Positions 45,608 to 58,944 of a DNA stretch of 64,000 nt are shown here, one piece after another (the stretch's first letter is position 1; the number at the start of each line of letters is the position of its first letter). Where the stretch lies: contig OV884013.1 in NCBI GenBank assembly GCA_930367205.1, forward strand, positions 120,815,827 through 120,879,826, in the 5' to 3' direction. A program made the position numbers and the translations under genes. The notes beneath the pieces were generated by a model. That model made no database searches and had not been told where the DNA came from. It saw nothing but the letters and a program-made list of their open reading frames with translations. The stretch is from Acanthosoma haemorrhoidale (taxonomy: Eukaryota; Arthropoda; Insecta; Hemiptera; Acanthosomatidae).

Positions 45608-45773
45608 CACAAGCATCCACATGAACCCCTACCTCCGAGAACTAGATTATATTCTAATTAATAAAGATTCCCACAAATATAATCGGTTTATAACTGTTAT
45701 ATATACAAACGCTCATGGTAATCTTTCGGTAAACAACACAAGCATCCACATGAACCTACCTCCGAGAACTAGA
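45608..45773 (+). repeat. Dispersed direct repeat copy 2 flanked by a local duplication
   Basis: The segment 45652-45733 matches 44859-44948. It is flanked by two copies of 'cacaagcatccacatgaac' plus 'ctacctccgagaactaga' (45608-45646 and 45737-45773, 39 and 37 bp). The arrangement looks like a 130-bp partial tandem duplication or an insertion bracketed by duplicated host DNA. Confidence 0.65.
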
Positions 45774-45872
45774 ATCATGGTGAAGCCTATCAGTTCAACT
45801 TCAATCAAGGCAAATCAACTTCCTACGGTTAACTACCTACCCTGCTTGCCTGAGTTGTCTAAAATGTAAAGG

Positions 45873-46299
45873 TCATTTGAAAATCCTAGCATTCCATCGG
45901 CTGCTTTTTGACAAAATCATTGTTATTGTTTGTACATAGGTTTGGAGTCTCTTACTGATTTTTCCACCTTGATTTTGAACAATTGACACCCAAGTATTGC
46001 CCTCTTGGCTCACTCCACTTTCCATTCTGAATTCCTCAGCAAATCCACCCTGAATTCGCATCGCACATTGGCCTTTAGAATAGCACAAACAAACCAATTT
46101 CCTTTACGTTTCTTGGCATATTATAGAGTGCTCTTGAGCTCTTCCCTGTTATCATAAGCATAACCCTATCATAAGCACTTTTGAAGTTAATAGGGCTAGA
46201 AAATTGGCACTCCTGTCCTTTTTCCAGTATCTGGCGAAATCGTAACACTTGATCTATGTTAAATTTTCCATGATGGAAACCACACTGGTATTGATCCAT
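45873..46299 (-). pseudogene. Non-LTR retrotransposon reverse transcriptase remnant
   Basis: Two overlapping minus-strand frames carry consecutive RT motifs. The upstream frame (46075-46299) has YQCGFHHGKFNIDQVLRFRQ and FKSAYDRV, matching the 'QCGFRxGRSTxDQ' and 'DFxxAYDSV' motifs. The downstream frame (45873-46097) has AMRIQGGFAEEFRMESGVSQ, matching the 'VxGxLSxxFxVxxGLRQG' motif. The frames need a shift to connect and the YADD box is missing. It is an old fragment of a LINE-type element. Confidence 0.75.
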
Positions 46300-47149
46300 G
46301 GAAAAATTTGCTCCGTAAAAAGTAGAATTATATGGTAAAGAACTTTGGAAAGTATTTTATCTGTTGCCGATATGTAATACATGTACTCAATAGTTTTGAC
46401 AATACAACTGATCTGCTTTTTAGGATTTAGTTGATTTTTTGAAAACCTGAAACCCTTAAGTTTTAAACTGCATGATTGTGAGTCCCTTGTCCCTTGTGAG
46501 ATCCTCGTTAGTCAAAAGTATCTATCATATTGAGATTACATTTGATTACCCGATGACATGAAATATATTTTCATCTCCATAAACATAAATAATGGTTCTT
46601 ACTTAGTTACTTGGTTATAAAACAAATACTTTTTATCGTATTGAGAAGGGTATCAAATTAAAGTCTACAGTTTGTCCACTAAAAGAATGCCTTTGAAACG
46701 TCTCCCACTACCAATCTAACTTGGCTCCTGAAGCCCTTGAGAGGTGACGTGTTGAAAGATCGATGTTATCATAGGTTGATACACGATGAGTTAGTAAGGC
46801 GGGTGGGGGGTAAGATGTAGGAGAACAAAAAGATGTCGTGACCCACTACCCAGAGGCATTCTCTTGGTGAACGGACTTTAGTCACCCTGTTTAATAATGT
46901 CATTAAAATTGTGATCCTAACTTCAACTCAACCAAGTGATTTTTTCAAGGGTCTGATATTTTGCGTAATTGATACCTGATAATCCTACAAATAAAATTAA
47001 TCATATAAAAGCTATAAGGTTTCATTAATTAGTTAATAAGTGTAATGAAAAAATAATTCAATAATAATTGAAATATTATACTAAAATGATGATTTGGACT
47101 AAAACGATTATTGAATATTCTAGGATGCTTGTGCTGGTTGCGAGTTGTT

Positions 47150-47242
47150 ATTCATAACTTATTATTCATCAATCCATCAATTATTCATAAGTTGTTATTC
47201 ATCGACAACAATTATTCATAAGTTGTTATTCATCAACAACAA
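47150..47242 (+). repeat. Short tandem repeat, 31-bp unit
   Basis: Two full units starting at 47181 and 47212 (ttattcataagttgttattc...), with a partial unit before them. Confidence 0.75.
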
Positions 47243-47338
47243 TGTCTGCCGACAAAACAGACCTTACAGGGGGTGTCGGTCCTACTTCTGACTGAGTAAG
47301 TAGATCAATCAGACACTGCCCTGATTGGCAGCATCATA

Positions 47339-47433
47339 CACAGGTGGTCTGAAAAGTTTCCGACCTCAACATGAAGATGATAATAAAATAAATAAAAGCT
47401 TTGTTAGATTGGAAACTTTTCAGACCACCCTCG
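47339..47433. mobile_element. 95-bp mariner-type MITE
   Basis: The ends CACAGGTGGTCTGAAAAG and its inverted partner CTTTTCAGACCACCCTCG enclose about 40 bp. TA lies outside on both sides (47337-47338, 47434-47435). About 24 bp at each end pair almost perfectly. The terminus and TA target fit a mariner-derived MITE. Confidence 0.75.
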
Positions 47434-47579
47434 TATTAGCACTTAAAAATGGCAGTGGTAGAATTTTTGTAGTACCGGGTTTTGCTGGTAGGACAGTGTA
47501 ATAAAGCCAGTATGCCAAGTGCCGTCACTGGAGAAGGTGCCTCTTTCTGCTTGTGTTAATTTATTTGTAACAGTTGTTT

Positions 47580-48720
47580 GTGTGCTAGTTTTTTTATGGC
47601 TGATTTTCATAAATGACATGAAATTTTGCTTCCTGCTTGGAAAACTGGCACAGAAACACTTGAAATGTTGATAGCGGCCTACAAGGATGATGCTATGGGG
47701 GAAAATCTAGTGTTTGAGTGGTTTTCCCGTTTTAAAGTGGAGAAAGGTCAATTAATGATCCAACTTCACTCTGGACATCCTTCGACAGCCTGAACCAATG
47801 AGAATGTCGAAATAATTTGCGAAATCGTCCTAGAAGATTGATGACAGACGATCAAAGAAGTTGAGGAGAAATCTCCCGTGACTTGGAGGTTCAGTACAGC
47901 AAATTTTAAATGAAGAATTGAGGATGAGAAGGGTGGCTGCAAAATTTGTTCCTCGGCCGCTCGCCGCACAGCTAAAACAAGGTTGCTTAGAAGTAGAAGC
48001 ATGCTCTGCTTTCAAGGAAGAGTTCCGAAATGACCCAAACTTTATTTCCAAAGTCATCACAGGGGATGAATCATGGTGCTATGGATACTATCCTGAAACT
48101 AAGCAACCATCAAGCCAATAGAAGGCTCCAAATTCACCTCACCCCAAAAAATCTTGTCAGGTGAGATCGAACATTAAGACTATGCTCATTTGTTTTTTCA
48201 ATGTGAGGGGAGTCGTCCATTCAGAGTTTGTTACCGAAGATCAGACAGTTAAAACCAGGCTTTTCACCTGGAAGTTTAAAAATATTCCGCAACAGTTTGT
48301 GGAGGAAAAGGTCTGATTTGTGGCAGTCAGGGGACTGTTTTTTTCACCACAACAACTCTTCTGCTCACACAGCCCTCTCTGTCCCCCAATTTTTGACCAA
48401 AAATGGTATGACCCCTACGCCCCATCCTCCCTATTCACCCGATCTAATGTCCTACAACTTCGTTTTATTCCCCCGTATAAAAAGAGACTTGAAAGGAGAG
48501 TGTTTTGTGGGCGTTGAAAAAGTAAAGACAAAAACAATAGAGGCATTATCTGGCTGGCATCACATAAGAGGAATTTAAGAAAGGTTTCGAACAGTGGAGA
48601 TTTGACAAGTGAATTGACTTCAATGGAGAATATTTTGAAGGAGATTAAAGGTTTTTAGTAAAAAAAAAATAAATAAATCATTTTGTACAAAAATAGTTTG
48701 GTTTTTTTTGGGTAAGCCCT
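47580..48720 (+). mobile_element. Decayed mariner transposon
   Basis: This is a mariner-sized region whose + strand holds the complete order of mariner transposase motifs with many lesions (see the pseudogene entry). A 3' untranslated part follows to about 48720. I could not pair clear terminal inverted repeats, so the ends are approximate. Confidence 0.8.
47631..48648 (+). pseudogene. mariner transposase pseudogene
   Basis: Traceable motifs on the + strand, in order: an N-terminal HTH region (AYKDDAMG, VFEWFSRFK, HSGHPSTA); the linker MRMRRVAAKFVPRPLAAQLK; the first catalytic block VITGDESWCYGYYPETKQ; the second block HHNNSSAHTALSV, where the expected DNA is NNS; the third block HPPYSPDLMSYNF; and the end NGEYFEGD. 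Stops and frame shifts interrupt it several times. Mariner enzymes are about 345 residues with a DD34D triad. Here the second D is replaced and the frame is broken, so it is inactive. Confidence 0.88.
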
Positions 48721-51700
48721 CTTACCCTTTACTTTGTGTCTCTTAGTACCAGTGACGACTGATATCAGTTTCCCCTCCTCGATAAACAAGTACAAAGCTA
48801 AAACACAAATCACACTGAAATGAAGGGAAAAAATTTATATCCGCCTCCTGGTTGGTATTTAATTAATTTTAGAATATTTCCTTTTATTTAAAATGTTATG
48901 TTTTGAAAAAAAAAAAGTAGGTATGTGAAAAAATATTGAGGACAAAACGGCTTTGAATATGTCAATGAAAATGTGGAACAACAAAGTCATACCTGGCCAA
49001 AAAATAATCCTTGTATATGAGTAATTAACTATTATTTAGGATTTATAATTGACAAAAATCTTATTCCACAAACTTTATTTTTAAACAGCACTTGCAGCTT
49101 CTATAAGTTATCCTCGTACTATGATTAATATGGCCAAATATGAAAAGGCGACAAAAATTTTAAAATAGTTAACAAAACTATACAATAAATTAAGCCAAAT
49201 CTAAAGTAAAAAATTGCTTTAAAACATAAAATAATAGTATAAATTGTTTTTAATACATAAATTAATTAAAATACTGATGTTGATTGGAATAGCCAAAATT
49301 TTAGTTATCTATTTTATTTTCGTTTTTACTATTTGCCTTTAAATAGAATTCAGTAGGTGGAGAAAATATTTTGGCAGCAAGAGGGGGTAAGATGGGATCT
49401 CATAGCTGACCCAATGGCAAAAGCTTCTACAATTTAAATTTTATAATAGCTCATTCGCTCTTTAAGGGCATCATATGTATTAAATTGTACTGTACAAGAT
49501 TACAGAAACAATTTGCAAAGATAGAAGTATCGTCCACAGTCCTAAATAAGCTTGTACAAGAAACGACCTATGCGGTTGATGTAGCAATAGTTTGACATAC
49601 AAGGCAAGTCAAAGGTTGGCTTGGAATTGAACGAAAATAAAACCGTTAATAGTGGTTCGAACGATCCATGCAAGAGGAGCCAGCTACTCACCATACCTTT
49701 GAAGGCCACTTTTCAATTGGTCTTTTCATTCCTGTACCGAGGGTCTGTGATGATTAAAATATCCAATGAAATAGTAGATGTCTTGAAGAGGATTATAATA
49801 GCAAATAGTGTGTATTCTGCACTATCAAGATCAACCGCAATGTCAAGATCAAAATGTACACACTGATTAGACTGGTCAGAGGACCACGGTCAAGCTTGAA
49901 ACAAAAAGACAACCAATGCTTGACTTATTGGAAAAAAACATACTAATAATTACTAATACTAATCCAATTAATTTCCCTTTTTATGGATCCTTTATATAGC
50001 AGAAACTTCTGAACAAAACTGTGTATAAATAATTCAAGAAACATATATAAAAATGTAAATAGCTAAAACCCCATTTTTTAAATAGTTTCTACAGAAAACT
50101 GAGCATTGGAGAAAGAGAGTGCACAACATGAATTTCTGGGATACTATTTTGTAAGAGGCCAAGACCGTGTGACCACTGGTGACATCAAATAAATTTATGA
50201 ATGTCATCTAACCAAGACCTTTACCAAGAAATTTAATTTTGCTACTGCGGCAAATTTAAATAGTAGCGTATTCCGTTTTAATGATTTTTCAATTTTATCA
50301 GTGGATTCATCTGATGTCCTTAGTCTCCTCAAATCCTGAAGATATTAATTCTGCAGTTAGGAGTGGAGATACCTAACTTTACTCTGGTGCCAAAACTGGA
50401 AACGAGGCTAAGTTTTTTGCTACTTTTGAAATGTAGTACCAATAAGATGCATTGATCCACAAAGCTAGATAGATATATCTAGATTGCATACAGTGATGCA
50501 GATTTCAGAGGATATGGTGGCTACATCAAGGGACCAAGTAGCGAGCCCAGTGAAGCGGCTCTTAGAAGTGGAGCAGGAGTAGGCACTATCATTGAGGTTG
50601 TGCATCGTATAATATAGTTTTCATTATGGAAGTGCTTGCCGAAAGTAGGATCAGACATAGGCATAAGTATCTTGCTGGCCTATCTCTCTCAATCCAAATA
50701 CAATTAAAGGACTTCAAATCTACACGAGAACAAAGGGACTGCTAAATAATTGTTTTTCCTAGTTATCAAAATATATTGGTTGTATTTAATTCCCTAAATG
50801 TTATCACCTGCAACTACTACATAAAGCAATAGCTAAGCACCTTGGTTTTTCAGCAACACAACATAAAATTAATGCAATCGTTTCTTTTGATTCTAACCAT
50901 TATAATAACTGCCGGGCTGTCGTGTGCATTATCAAAAAGACAAGAATCAAAGCTTATAGTCTCTATTAACATATGAACTAACCGTTATCAGAAAGGTGCT
51001 ACAGCATCAATGTGTCGGTTATAATCTGCTCTGATTTATGTTATGAAATGTCCAACACTGAATAGTTCATCAAAAGAGGTTATATTTGCGTGATACTTTA
51101 ACGGTTTAAAATTTGTTATGAGTAAATTCAATATTGATTTCTTTATAGTACGCTATAACCGTCTATTCATTCCTGTTTATATTTATTTAACTTCTCACGT
51201 CCAGTTTAATTTATAGGTTTTCTGACCTGGCAGTTTCACGTTATTTGTGATTTTCTGTGGAGTAAATTTTTTTTGTTCAAAAATAAAATAGTTCATTCTT
51301 TCTCCAACAGTAAGAATTAAATTAATCAAAATGAATCCTTCGAATGTATAATTTAGAATTTTACATTAGACTTAGAGGAAATTAAGTGCTATTGGTTTAA
51401 GAGCATGCAGCCTTTTCTTTTTATTTATTTTATTTTGTTTTCTACATTTGGACCATGAAGCAATGAGTGCTTGGACACCCTTTATAGATACATTGTAGAT
51501 TGTTAGCATCAAATAAGTAAAATGTAACAATCAAAGAGTATCACAGTCAATATTATCGATACTTGTAGTCAGCATGTAGTGGTGCATACATTTTCTAATT
51601 TACACCTTAGACAGTTAAGAAGAAACAATCACATCTATGGCTTGATTTCTTTTAATATTTTTATTATTTATTTATTTGTTTTTGTTTTTTTACAATAATC

Positions 51701-53339
51701 ACCAGTGCTTCCTTTTTAATACACAATGCTTTTTATAAAGACTGATACGTATAAACACTTACAATTTAGTTTGTATTGAGACACCACTTACTTCCCAAAG
51801 AAATGGGAAATTGCATCCTTGCTTGTAAGCATTAGTGAAAAATGATTTACTTTTTAGACATGCAAGGCTCATGGGTTCTTTTCAAACTCAAACTATATAA
51901 TTTAATTTTTAATGTTAAAGCACCCGTCGTACATATATATATATATTTTAATAATAAATATTTTGTCAATTAAGAAAACTGATAGAATAAAATATTGATT
52001 TTCGTTTTTTCTTTAATAGAGTGAAATTTATTTATATAAATATTTATACAAAATTCATGAACACCAATAAAATTATACTTATTACCGGGGATCGTCAATA
52101 AATACTTTCACAAAACACTTTTCTTTTACAAACCCTCCTAATTTCCTAAGTATATAATAAAACTTGTGGTTGAGAACCCCTCTGAAATGCTGTTTCACCA
52201 TAACAGTATATTAAGTCAAAAGGTTTTTTTATATACTATTTATTATGATATTTCTTTTCCAGACGAAATTGTGTTCATTCAAATAATGCCTGTTCTGTTA
52301 TTAGAGTTTGGCTAGCAAAATAACTAAAATTGATAGTTTTAACGGAACAATAAAAAAAAAATTTCTTTTATTACAACAATTTTCATTTTTAAATTATCTT
52401 TATGATGAATTACCAGTTATTTGACAAATTAAACTTTCATAGCATACAAAATACAATGTAAAAATTTTTTTTATTCCGGATTACTTTGATAAAAGACTGA
52501 GTTAGAGAAACATCGAGCATTGATAAATCTGTATGCTAGTCGCTGGATATTACTTGAGAGTTCAGTGTTTAAATAAATTTACTCAGATAACGAGTTTTAT
52601 GTAAATGATTGAGTTTAGATTCAAAATTTAAGGTTATTATTGGAGAAAAAGTCTCAATGGGGTAATGCTGCTGAAATATTTTTCAACAAATTTAACAACC
52701 AACAAGAAATTAAACAAACAAACAAGTGGTAAAAAGAGAAAGAAAATGAGACTAGATTGTTCTTTTTACTGAGGCAATTTTCTGCCATTTTCACAACAAT
52801 GGAGACTAAAACAGTTTTCATTGTCATTGAAAATATTGTAGGTAGCACGCAATTAGGTGAGGTAACTTGGCAATTATCGGATGGCTTTAGAAAAAGTTTC
52901 TCTTCTAATGAACAAAGATTCTCTCCGAGTAAAAGCAAGGAGTATACGGCGGTCACCATCATCTTTTCATGGACAGTGTAGATTGATCGAGAGCGGTACC
53001 ATGCTTTGGAAAAGATAAACAACCCAGGAAAGCTCATCCATTTTGTCGAAATGACATTAGTGGGATCAAACTTGACTTAACGTACACAAACACATGCGTC
53101 TTCCATGGGTTCGGAAGGGTAATCACAACTGCTTACAGGTATTACTTCATAGTAGCCAAATCCTCTAGAAATATGCACCTCTCAAAGATGACTAAGAGCG
53201 GTATATTAAAAATTCTATTCCACCTTGTATAATATGTATCAAAAGGTGATGACAACAGAGCGTTGGCGATGAAAGAACTAAAAATTAAACAGCTTTTATG
53301 ATGATTTTTTGACATTAGTAATTATGCAAAGAATTTAAT
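48721..53339. other. CASK intron, nothing recognised
   Basis: AT-rich DNA. The block 52650-53040 is open on both strands (127 residues on the minus strand) but unrecognised. A short stretch near 50470-50620 is less AT-rich. No exon with conserved CASK sequence was found. Confidence 0.45.
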
Positions 53340-53455
53340 GGGCAATCCATGTTGGAATGGTGGATGATAACGACATCCCCAAGATCATGATAGAGTTTAT
53401 TGTACAAGAAGAGTTAGGAGACCTAACATAAGGTGGTTAGACCAACTTGGTTTCT
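53340..53455 (+). pseudogene. Possible C-terminal tail of a non-LTR retrotransposon protein
   Basis: The + strand reads VGMVDDNDIPKIMIEF and, after a short gap, GGxTNL. This resembles the 'GHVxRMxDxRIPKxxxEW...GRPxxRWxDQ' tail of LINE-type reverse transcriptases. It is a short match with stops, so tentative. Confidence 0.4.
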
Positions 53456-54172
53456 AGTGCTCTTGGCAGAGAAAACCCAAGACTCGTCACAATTTTTTTT
53501 TTTGGCGTTTCTCTACACTGGTATTTATTTGAAGAAATGTTTCATACTCTTTCAAATGAATTTAAACAAAACAACATAAATTTAATTGGTGATATTTTAA
53601 AACAATTATTGAAATTGTTCATCACCACAAATAAAATATAAGTCACTGTTATCATTAGTAATGGGTGATGGCTTTTTATCTTATATCGCTTTTGAGCTGC
53701 TAAGATTTAAAAGAGTTCAAGAAATCGCATAACATTTTTTATAATGGATAATCTTTTTTTTTTGGAATGGACCTTTGGGGAGTCAGATAACATTGTGTCA
53801 TATAGAAAACAGGTCCCATCTTACCTGGTGCAGGTAAATACGAAATGAGCGGCCACCTATCCTATTATGTAGTGACTATAGGTCACTCATTACCTTATTC
53901 TTCCATGAGAAAAGTTACTGCTACATACATGTAACAAATAGGTGTATCACTTATTCGATACACAATTTAAAGATATTTAGATTTTTGGTGATGATGAATA
54001 TTTATTCATAAATAAATAGATAGCCATTATATGGAAACTGAATGTTCATGGATTAAAATATAACAAGATAAAAAATAAATGAACCTATTTACTCCAAAAC
54101 TCACAACCACATGATATAACTTAGACAAGCAACATATAAGAGATCATATAACATATGAAAAAGAATGTTTAA

Positions 54173-54892
54173 ATGAATGATAAATATCTGGTTAGTGCAG
54201 TGAACTTAAAGTGGGATGTATATATAAAAAAAAAAAGACTTACTTTTACTTTTTGTAATAAGAAAAGAAGTGAGTTGTATGGATATTTGGATTGTATGAA
54301 TTTGTTAACGCCTGTAGGGGGTGCCTCAACCACAAGATTTTATAAGAACCTAATCGAATCCTATCCACAAAGATTTTCATATATAAATGACTTCATAACA
54401 AAGGCTCCCTTGGCCTCCTAATAATCCCAAATCATGGTAACCAGCCATCGGTAGCCATGGTAACCAGCCATCGGTAGCCATGGCCATTTGTCTTTACCGA
54501 CCCCTCAACACTCCAAAATAAATCCGAACGCCCTGTTCCTAAAACTGTGGACCAAAAAAGTAGTACTTATACACATGTTAAGTAATGTACTTTTCAACCA
54601 ACTTGTGAATTGTCTGAACAAAAATTAGGTTACTTTACAAGCTCATGAATTTTTTTAAAAATGTTACACTAACTTATATGGGCTGAGGCAACCTTTTATT
54701 TCATTACGCTACTTTTACACTTAAAATATTACAAAACTTACTTAATAACAATAGTAACATTTTTTTTTTTAATGTCAAATTTATTTGAAATTTGTTTTTT
54801 GTTGAACTAAGTTGTATTTATTAATTGGTGCATTTTTATTATTTATAGGGGACATGGTCCCAGAATAAAGATTTTTTCTATTCTATTCTAAA
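54173..54892 (+). mobile_element. Possible 3' end of a non-LTR retrotransposon
   Basis: A + strand open frame (54173-54421, 82 residues, contains LLTPVGGASTTRFYKNLIES; not recognised) is followed by about 450 bp of non-coding DNA. This ends 'ggtcccagaataaagatttt' plus a (TTCTA)n tail at 54877-54890. A short microsatellite tail after an AATAAA-type sequence is typical of some LINE 3' ends. Within it, 54433-54483 is a tandem 23-bp duplication (catggtaaccagccatcggt...). Confidence 0.4.
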
Positions 54893-57776
54893 AAAAACAA
54901 ACTTACTTTTGTCGTATCAGAAAAGAACTCATGACAAAATGCTTTCTAAATTGTAAATTTATTGAAAAACAGAAAGTGTAATTGTATGAAACCTATTTTA
55001 CTTGTCAAAAAAAAAAGAGCTAAATAAATAAAACAGTTTAAAAATGAAAGAATAAAGGAATACTCAAAGTTATTGTCAGAAACAATGACCATTTAATTGC
55101 GATACTATTTATTTGGATAATGAGGGATTTTGATTTATCAGATTAATAGTCTAATTTTGAGAAAATAAAAAAATATTCATTGTTTTGATGAGAACAGCCT
55201 TGAATTGTTTTTTCTTAGCTAATAATTTTTTAACCAATCATTTTTTGTATTATTATTTTTCTGGAGGAAAGTATTTATTATTATTGGGTGGAGGAAGATA
55301 TTCTAATAAAAATAATTAAACATCTATACTTAGTAATATTTATAATACAATACAGTTTTATTTTATGCCAATATATTAAATAATATACTATTTTTCGTAT
55401 TTTTTTTATTTATTTTTTTTTCAGAATTCTATACCTCCTCTACATATCTGTTACAAAGTAGGTATTTCCAATTTATCAGTTCTGATTATTCTAAAAAATA
55501 AGTTTACTGATATATGGTATTTACTTCATAAACCGTAACTTATTTTTTTTTTTTATTACAAACTTCAAAATCAAAATCTCTCTTTAAATTATTAATAATA
55601 ACGAGACTTTTTTTTTTCTAATAATAAAATAAATCTCCTCAAATGCCATTGGAGCAAATATTTTTAGCGATAAAATATTATATAAGGTTTATAAATTGCA
55701 CTTTTCTCATGATAAGATTTATTTTTCTTAGAAATCAAATGATCACCAAATGATTTCATCGTGGATCATTTCCTCGTAAAATTAAATAGCACTTACATAA
55801 AAGTGATCACACCTAAAAACTTCTTTTGAAAAATTTTCATTAATGTAGATTATAAAAAAATAACTTTGCCTATATTTTATCCAGTTGTTCAGGATAAAAC
55901 CGCCTCCAGTTATAGTAAGTACTAAGAGCCTGTTTGGATTGGATCGTTTTAGTTTGTACAGAACAGTTGTGGGCTCAATTCGATCAATTTTAAACAATCA
56001 ATTAATTAATTTACAATCAACAATGAACCTGATCAATGATAACTGCAATTGATAGTCAATATTTGTGATTGTTAATCGATTGAAAAATGTCGATGGATAG
56101 CGGCAATTGAAAACATAGATGGTAAATTGCTATATTTTTTTTGTTTTGATTGCAATTAATAATTAAACTTTGCTGTACAAAATACTTTTGCTTTTTAATC
56201 ATTTGCTTTTAATGATTAGTAAAACTTTCCAAAGATTTAGAAAATTAACAGTTCACCTCAAAATTACCAACCCATTCAGTTGTGATGAATAGATTTAATT
56301 AGAAGTTAACAAACTTTAAGAATTAGTCCTTTCAATTTTTAATTACATTTGACTTAATTGTCGTTTTGAAAAACAATTGCAATTATCAATTTAAAAGTAA
56401 CTAATTATCAATTTTAACTAGATTGAATTTTACCCATCTCTGGTGCAGAACTAGTACATTAGTATTTTTATTGTGCATGTGTAGAAATTAGTTTTATTTG
56501 CATGGGTAATGTTTGAATTTGCTCTTTTTATTACTAATCAAATAGGAAAATCTATTGAAAATAAAATATCTTCAATGTTTTAGCAGAGATTACGCTTTTC
56601 GTAACATTACCAACATATAATAAATACTGGTTTGCGATAAATTCTCTTTACTCGTCATCTGTATATTTAAGGGTGTACTGGAAAACTGGGAACATTTATT
56701 TAGTAAGAGAGACATTACAAATGAAATCATCAAATTCATCAAGAAACTTACTGCAGCATAATTTTTAAATTTAATGAAAATAGTGCCAGTACGAGGTAAG
56801 AAAAACAGCTAAATATCATCGTCCTTGGTTTTGCCATTCTGGAGATATTCAATGGTGAACAAATGCTCCAAATTTTATTGATTGTTTGAAGAACTGCTGA
56901 AGATATCTTCATGACATTGTATATGCGTGTGCAAGGATGGTTTTTTATTTCTTCATTTCATATAATAATATAAATATAAAATTTGCTGGATTTAAGTATG
57001 ATAATATTTACAATTTATGGCCATGCCCTCCCTTTGTGATATGAATACTTTATCTGAGTTCAATTTGTGTTACAGCTTCATTCCACAATTTTGTAATATT
57101 GAAAAAACTCCTACAGTTGCAACTCTTTTTTCTCAATGATAAATAATTTTTTTAATAAATCTTAATTCTTTGTCATGTTGTTTTTATTTCTTACATCATT
57201 ATAATATTAAGTGGTACTTCCATGCATAATAGTGTGCTTCTTATCGTAAAGTCGTTGAGTTTCTTGTGGTTTTCCAAGTTATGCCAATTCTCTCGTATTA
57301 CAAAGCCGTACATTTCAAATCATTTACTCTTGCTCTGCAATTGACTCCATGGTGGATGTCCTTAGTCTGAGATTTCTTGATCTTTTGATTCATTCCTACA
57401 CCTGTTGACAACCTCTTCCTTTTGCAGTCGACTTACTCCGTGGATGTGCCAAAAGATTAAGGAGTCACAGAAAAATATGTGGGGCTGCCTTTAGGCATGC
57501 TCCATAACTCGACCCTGATTCTAAACCTTTCTGAATCTTCCCCTTTGTGACCATTAAGAAGTCTTAACAATTTCAACTGATACATTAAGTTCATTTTTTT
57601 ATCTCCCTTCTCAACCACTTCACCACTTCCGTCATCCTGTTTTTCTTGTGATTTGTTTTTTCTTAAATCTCTCCTGCATGCCTTATTGCCTCTGTAATGA
57701 GGTCCTCGCTATAATGCTACAGGCTCTAGTGGTATTCTTGTTAAATTAATAAAATCTTGCCTTCCAGCGGCCGGCC
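54893..57776. other. CASK intron, nothing recognised
   Basis: AT-rich sequence with long poly-T and poly-A runs. The region 57290-57720 is less AT-rich but unrecognised. Confidence 0.5.
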
Positions 57777-58120
57777 AGTTAAAGAAGTTTTACTCGGATA
57801 GACTTTTTACAAGAAGAGTTTATTCAAAAGTACAACGAGGTAATGGTTTTACTAACTACTGTCTTACATCTAGTCGGGAAGAGAGAGTGTTTCTGCGTGA
57901 GGTGAGAGGGAGTAGAATTTTGGGAAGGCCTATAAAGAGGAGAAATGGATCAGTGCCAACTGGGAAATATCAGTAGATGTTGCTTCATCCGGTGGGGCGT
58001 CATCGGGGCCATCGGTCAGCAAAAAGCGACTTATTATTTAGAAAACAAGGCTTGCTAAATGAGGATTGCCTCATCTGGCTAGGTGATATCCAGGACGCCT
58101 GCAGTGCTAGCAAGCTGATG
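57777..58120 (-). mobile_element. LTR-like module (family A), antisense copy
   Basis: Read on the minus strand this ends TTAACT followed by GG, has AATAAA at 57819-57824, the shared block 'acctcgttgtactttt' and a weaker TATA-like sequence near 57930. It is homologous to the sense module at 1080-1453. The far end is not defined. Confidence 0.5.
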
Positions 58121-58944
58121 TTGGTATTTCATAATTGGCCGGTCTTATGACAGGAGGTATACCGAGGGCTATGGTAACAGCAGTGATCATCAAGGCATTA
58201 ATGAGGCCGAGGGTCTTCAAAATATGTATGTAGCACTATAGAGGAAGAAAGAGAGAAACAGAGCTGTAACTGTATTTTTTTCAATATTCTACAACTATAG
58301 AAAGATACTCAAACACAATGTTTAACTGAGACAAAATAACGTTCATCTCCAGGGGCTCTGTCATAAATGTTCAACATTTATGAAATATACTATACATGTT
58401 GCTAAGCGAACAACAAAGATTAAAATTTTGAGCTTTTGTTCTCTTGTTAATTTTGTCCATATTTTCAAGCTGGTAAACTGTAATATTTGGTGGTTCTTCC
58501 TAGCTCATTTGCCAAAGGAAAATTTTCATAAAGTTTAAAAATTTGATGATTTCAGCCTATTTGATTGATGATTTCATATGGAATGATTAAGTATAAGTTA
58601 TAAAATAAACCTACTATAGTCCGTCAATGAGTGTTAAGTTATAACTGCATTTCATCTATGATGGATAATTTAGTTTTTATTCCATTAATAACATTCCTGT
58701 GCTATTTTTAATTTTTCATTTCATTTTTCCAAGCCACTTTTTTGGGCAGTGGTTATTTTTGTTGCTTTTTACCAGTAATTTATATTCTTACAAAGTATTA
58801 GTTTTTTTTTTAAATTTCTATTGTTTAAATTTTTTTTTTAAACATTGTGGTTTACGATCTACTTGAACTTAGATTGTTCTGTAAACAGGTAACTTGAGGT
58901 ACTAAATCATTATCAGTACCTTTAAAGTAATTTTTTTATTGCAG
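58121..58944. other. CASK intron before the SH3 exons
   Basis: AT-rich sequence ending with a poly-T-rich tract and the acceptor TTGCAG at 58944. Nothing else was recognised. Confidence 0.6.

Noticed and set aside
52654..53037. 127-residue minus-strand frame with a hydrophobic C-terminal part.
   Set aside because: The opposite strand is open as well, no family is recognised, and hydrophobic stretches are expected from AT-rich DNA. Not enough to call a gene.
38331..58944. Nested host genes in the large CASK intron.
   Set aside because: All recognisable coding similarity in this interval belongs to decayed transposons. No intact frame with a plausible gene structure was seen.
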